Below are positions 59,956 through 64,000 of a stretch of 64,000 bases of DNA, in pieces. A program made the position numbers and the translations under genes. Positions within the stretch are counted from its first letter, which is position 1. The number at the start of each line of letters is the position of its first letter. Origin of the DNA: Silurus meridionalis (Eukaryota > Chordata > Actinopteri > Siluriformes > Siluridae). Below the pieces are notes generated by a model. That model was not told the origin of the DNA and ran no database searches. It saw only the letters and a list, made by a program, of their open reading frames with translations. The DNA is taken from NCBI RefSeq assembly GCF_014805685.1, contig NC_060909.1, positions 4,765,792 to 4,829,791 of the forward strand. Reading direction: 5' to 3'.

Positions 59956-61097
59956 GCCATGTCTTAGTCCGCCTTATATCCAATATGCTTCAGAACAATT
60001 AAGGAGGAAATGTGTATGATTGCTGAGGTTTTCTAGTCATCATTTCCTGTGCTTAGTTCAAATGTTAGTTCAAAATGTTTTAAAAAGCCGGAATGTAAAT
60101 TAACATCAGAAATAACGCAGGTCAACACGTCTCACATTTTTTCTCATGCGCAGTACAGGGGCGTGGCGTTTTCAGATGTTTCACTATGGATCAGCAACTT
60201 TTGGAAAAGGCTTGAAAACGATGAAGTGGAGCGTTTTTAGCCCAATTTTTTTTTAATTAGTGTCTTAATTTAGCACAAAACACCGGCATGAAATGTTCCG
60301 TTTTTGAATGCTAAATATACAGAATAGACTTTTATACCTTTTCTCTAAGGTATTTTGTACTTTTTGCCTAGTTTTTGCCTAAAACATTTGAACTTTTATT
60401 TAATTATTTTCTTTTTGTAAGCCCTACACATTATACATTACAGGTCTACTGTTTCACACAGACATGTACGCTGCATTCTCTCGTATCTTGACCTACTTTT
60501 ACTTCTCCGACAGTCGTTAATGCAGCTGTAATTATGTCTTTAAAAGAATATATCAGATGTTATTCATTTCCCTTCCGTGCTAATGGTGCTTGGGAAGTGA
60601 GTGAAAGTGCAAAGTGTATTGCCAAGTCATTTATTGAATATTTCATAGGCAGCAGGTTCAGACGCCATGGCAACAAAGTTTGGTCTGCGTAATTAAGTTG
60701 GCACAATGAGGAAAGCTCTTTCTGCATGCTCGTGCACATGCACAAAGAGACACACACAGGTTATTATCTTCGATCATTTAGAAAATCCCTCCAATGCCTC
60801 CTGTTTCTTTTTTCTTCTTTATGGAGACTGCGAACACAAATTCCCAACCATATAAAAAAAATATATATATATATTCCTAACATTGTCCCCAGGAAAATGG
60901 GTCCCCAACAAACTATCAAAACGTGTCCAAAGACATCTGTGTGTACATCGGAAACCACTGCATCATACCTTCTGAAGCGTATCTGTTCCAACCTGCTGGA
61001 TTTATTCCCCCTTTGATTTTTTTTCCCCCTGTACCTCTGTTGAATATTGAAGCAAAGCAGTCGAGCTGTGCACTGTGACACTCTCTCTCATTCTGTC
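59956..61097 (+). other. Intronic DNA, no gene seen
   Basis: No exon or recognised element. Confidence 0.5.
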
Positions 61098-61102
61098 TGT
61101 GT

Positions 61103-61149
<47 letters not shown>

Positions 61150-61238
61150 TGTGTGTGTTTTTACCCATGCACGCCCACGTGTTTGCTCATGCAATAAAAC
61201 AGTGCACTTCCGATTCCGTTTTCATTATTCTATATGTC

Positions 61239-61295
<57 letters not shown>

Positions 61296-61460
61296 TAACC
61301 AGTGTCTGGATGGCAGTAAATGTCAGCCTTGTCTCATGCTGATCCTGATTTGCAGCCGTAAAAGTTCTCAAAGGATTTTCCCTGCAGACGAATCTCCGCC
61401 GAAACAGAGGCGAGAGAGAGAACGTCGGCTTGCGTATGGGAACAGGGCTGTGGCAGATAA

Positions 61461-61502
<42 letters not shown>
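61098..61502. repeat. (GT)n, (GT)n and (CA)n tracts
   Basis: GT at 61098-61160 and 61242-61291, and CA at 61462-61502. Open frames of this stretch are repeat translations. Confidence 0.95.
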
Positions 61503-61505
<3 letters not shown>

Positions 61506-62616
61506 ACATTTTTTCAGTTATACAGAAGGAGACAACAGAAGTGCAAGGGAAGTAAGAAAACAGGAGATCAAACACGAGGAGGATGAAGGCAGGTGCAGGA
61601 AGGAAATCAGGATCAGGATTTGGAGAAAAATAAGAGCAGAACGAAGGAAGATTACCGACCGTACGCAGGAGGCTGCAGTCTAGAGACACCACAACATGTT
61701 CTTGGTGCAGAGCAAATTAATGGCCCTTGTACATTTTTTTTTTCTTTGCATCACAGTTGGCTGGAATCAATATTTTTGGCGATTTGCACTCCCCTTCTGT
61801 CTTGCGCTTAAGAAATAATTATTCTTTGTTGTCTGTTGTGCATGATGGATATTTTCATTCCTCGTGCAATTACGTTCTCACCGAATGCACCAAGCCCCAC
61901 ATTATATCACCATTACTCATGTGAACGTGCACTTACTTTCTCTCTCGCTTTCTCTCTCACACACACACACACACACTAGACATTCCCACAATGAGAAGAT
62001 GCATGAATTTTACCTCCACCCTAAAGGTGTTTACAATCATTCCCAGCGAGCGATGAGGGGGCTGCTGGGTAATCCCGGGTGGTGCAAAAATTCAGGTATA
62101 CAGATCGATGCACCTGAACCTGAATAGCGGTCCAGCCGAGTTGAACTTCTGAAAATAAAACGCTCACAAAACCTCATTCTAAAATCTCTTACAACTGTTC
62201 AAGTTAAAAGTTTCGCTTTTGAGAAATCGAGAGACAGAAGGGAAAAATCACTCGCGAAGTCAAAGAGAGTCGTATTGAACCTGAATAAACGAGGCAGTCT
62301 TTTCATCTAGGAAGTATTTTATTTATTTATCTGTTTATTTATCTGTTTATATTCTCCTTTTGCATCAGAAGGCAGAACTGATTTTTTTCTTCTTTCTTTT
62401 TCACCTCAATGGTTCCCGTAGCTGCAAGCACAAAGCGTTTCGTTTGATAGTCTTATCGCTTTATTTGACTCTGTATTTGTAAGAATTTTAATTCTTATGT
62501 AATGTTCTTAGAAATAGACAAATTATGAGAAAAGGGTTAAATGATTTTTCAGGCAGCTTCAATGTGAAATTCTACCCCTAGAAACACTAACAATTGTTTT
62601 TTATAATCTCGTAAAT
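61503..62616 (+). other. Intronic DNA, no gene seen
   Basis: A short CA run lies at 61958-61975. No exon. Confidence 0.5.
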
Positions 62617-63612
62617 CCATATACAGACAAAAGTATTTAGACACCTAATATCACACCCATATGCGGTTCATCATCAAACTGGTACCACAAAGTTTGGAAC
62701 CCAAATGTACAGTAAAACCCCGTTGGACGAGTATAATTCATTCGTGAAAATTGCTCATAAGTCCATTTGCTCGTACGTTCGAACAAATTTTCCCTATAAG
62801 AATGAATGTAAAAGTGATTTAATCCGTTCCGAGATCTCATTCGGCGCATATTTCTGCACTTAAAAAGTATTTGTATCCTATTTTAACAAACAAATACACC
62901 GCAAATTACCGTAATGTAAACATAATTAAACACTTACCCATGTGGTAGTGGTTGATTGCGAGGGTGTGACGCACACCACGCTCGTAACCTTTTCGGTTTC
63001 AATGGTAATTCTATTTATTTTCTTTTTCCAGCGCCATCACTGATTTTCTTGGGAGACATTTTTCAAGATTTCTAGTGAAATAAAAATATAACACTAAAAA
63101 AAGTTACGTTTTTGCTGCACTGAACAACGAGAGCGACCGAGTGACACGAGATTAACTGATCGACTGACTGATGCTTCCCTTGGCCTAAAATGGGATACCA
63201 GCAGCGTGGGTTTGCTCGTGCCTTCGAAATTTGCTCGTGAAATTTTGCGAGTAAGGTTGCTCGTATCTCCGTTTACTCGTACTATAGGTTGCTCATACAA
63301 TAGGGTTTTACTGTATAGGATTTCTTATTGGACTCAAAGCTGTTTCAGCATGACACTACACAAATTGAGCTAATCTTGATCTAAGATCTTGATTGGCCTG
63401 CAACAAACCTCTGACTGAACTGAATCAATAAATTGAGATGACGCTGACTGCACCCCAGGCCTCTTCACCTACACCAGTACCTGACTATAATAACACCCTT
63501 GTGGATGAATGAGCACAAATCTCTACACACTTCACAATCCAAAACATCATCATCCCAAAAGAATGGAGGTTATTGGAACAGCAAATGGGAACTAAACATA
63601 GACTGGGATTTA
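62617..63612 (-). mobile_element. Fish MITE interrupted by a second MITE
   Basis: The left part (CAGACAAAAGTATTTAGACA, ACTGGTACCACAAAGTTTGG) and the right part (GACTGCACCCCAGGCCTCTT, GATGAATGAGCACAAATCTC) belong to the family at 50921-51432. The insertion at 62710-63313 separates them. Confidence 0.65.
62710..63313. mobile_element. 604-bp MITE, pogo/Tigger-like ends, nested
   Basis: The ends are CAGTAAAACCCCGTTGGACG and the inverse ATTGTATGAGCAACC-type arm closing in AGGGTTTTACTG. TA flanks both sides (62708-62709 and 63314-63315). Inner arms repeat 'CTCGTA' and 'TTGCTCGT' motifs in inverted arrangement. No transposase is seen. The pogo/Tigger assignment rests on the CAGTAAAACC terminus only. 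Confidence 0.75.
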
Positions 63613-64000
63613 ATTGAACGGAATAAAATTACTGCTCTTCCTATCAAGTACACAATTCATTATGAGTAATGTTGATATCGTTAGTACAGTCTGTGTAATA
63701 ATTTTTTTTAATTACAATTTTTTTTGGCCTTCAAAAAACTTTATAATGTGAAAAAATCGTCTTGCTTTTTCTAAACATACATCCACCTGCTTCAGTGCCA
63801 TTTGAGTTAGATAGGCATGCAGAGACACCCTCCTTATGGCGAACCAAACATCCTGTCATAATATTGTACGATGTTCGCTTTAAAAAAAAACAACAACAAA
63901 AAAACAAACACGAAGCAGACAGTTTGAACGTAAACCATATGCCATATTATGACTGATATCACCACAATTGTCCTGGCTCTCTTTGATAAGTGCTGCAGAG
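63613..64000 (+). other. Intronic DNA, no gene seen
   Basis: AT-rich, with no recognised element. Confidence 0.5.

Overview
The window is vertebrate nuclear DNA, almost certainly from a teleost fish. It has one spliced gene with short exons and GT-AG introns, very long AT-rich introns, many CA/GT, AT, CTTT and GATA microsatellites, and a typical fish repertoire of mobile elements: Tc1-like and mariner transposons, MITEs, tRNA-derived SINEs, a DIRS-type tyrosine-recombinase retrotransposon and a LINE fragment. The species cannot be fixed from sequence alone. The mix of elements would fit an otophysan such as a catfish, but that is a weak inference.

The gene lies on the + strand. Eight exons between 15143 and 49915 splice into one continuous reading frame of about 473 residues, with phases matching at every junction. 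The product has the order laminin-G domain, EGF, laminin-G domain, EGF, EGF, start of a transmembrane helix. This is the membrane-proximal part of a type III (classical invertebrate-type) cadherin, of the Drosophila CadN / DN-cadherin kind usually annotated in fish as neural-cadherin-like. The cadherin repeats must be encoded upstream of the window. The rest of the transmembrane segment and the catenin-binding tail must be encoded downstream, since I see no such exon in the last 14 kb.

Layout: 1-15142 is upstream intron. It holds decayed transposons and a 3.5-kb 13/14-bp minisatellite, which is itself interrupted by a MITE-like repeat and a SINE. 15143-22891 holds exons 1-5 (numbered within this window) with a 1.5-kb degenerate AGT-rich repeat and CTTT tracts between them. 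22892-38228 is a 15.3-kb intron with a LINE fragment inside an older MITE, a 3.1-kb DIRS-like element, a mariner remnant, SINEs and a 1.6-kb Tc1 element. 38229-49915 holds exons 6-8, separated by introns with three minisatellites and a second, SINE-interrupted Tc1 element. 49916-64000 is downstream intron with MITEs, long AT and GT tracts and no recognisable exon.

No second host gene, rRNA, true tRNA gene, CRISPR array or prokaryotic-type operon is supported. Most long open frames here are translations of tandem repeats. The points most worth a second look are the very close packing of GT/CA tracts against several exons (one exon is sandwiched between two GT tracts), the higher-order structure in the 11.5-15.0 kb satellite, the two related minisatellites in one intron, and the palindrome-like AT-MITE-AT block near 54.6-55.1 kb.
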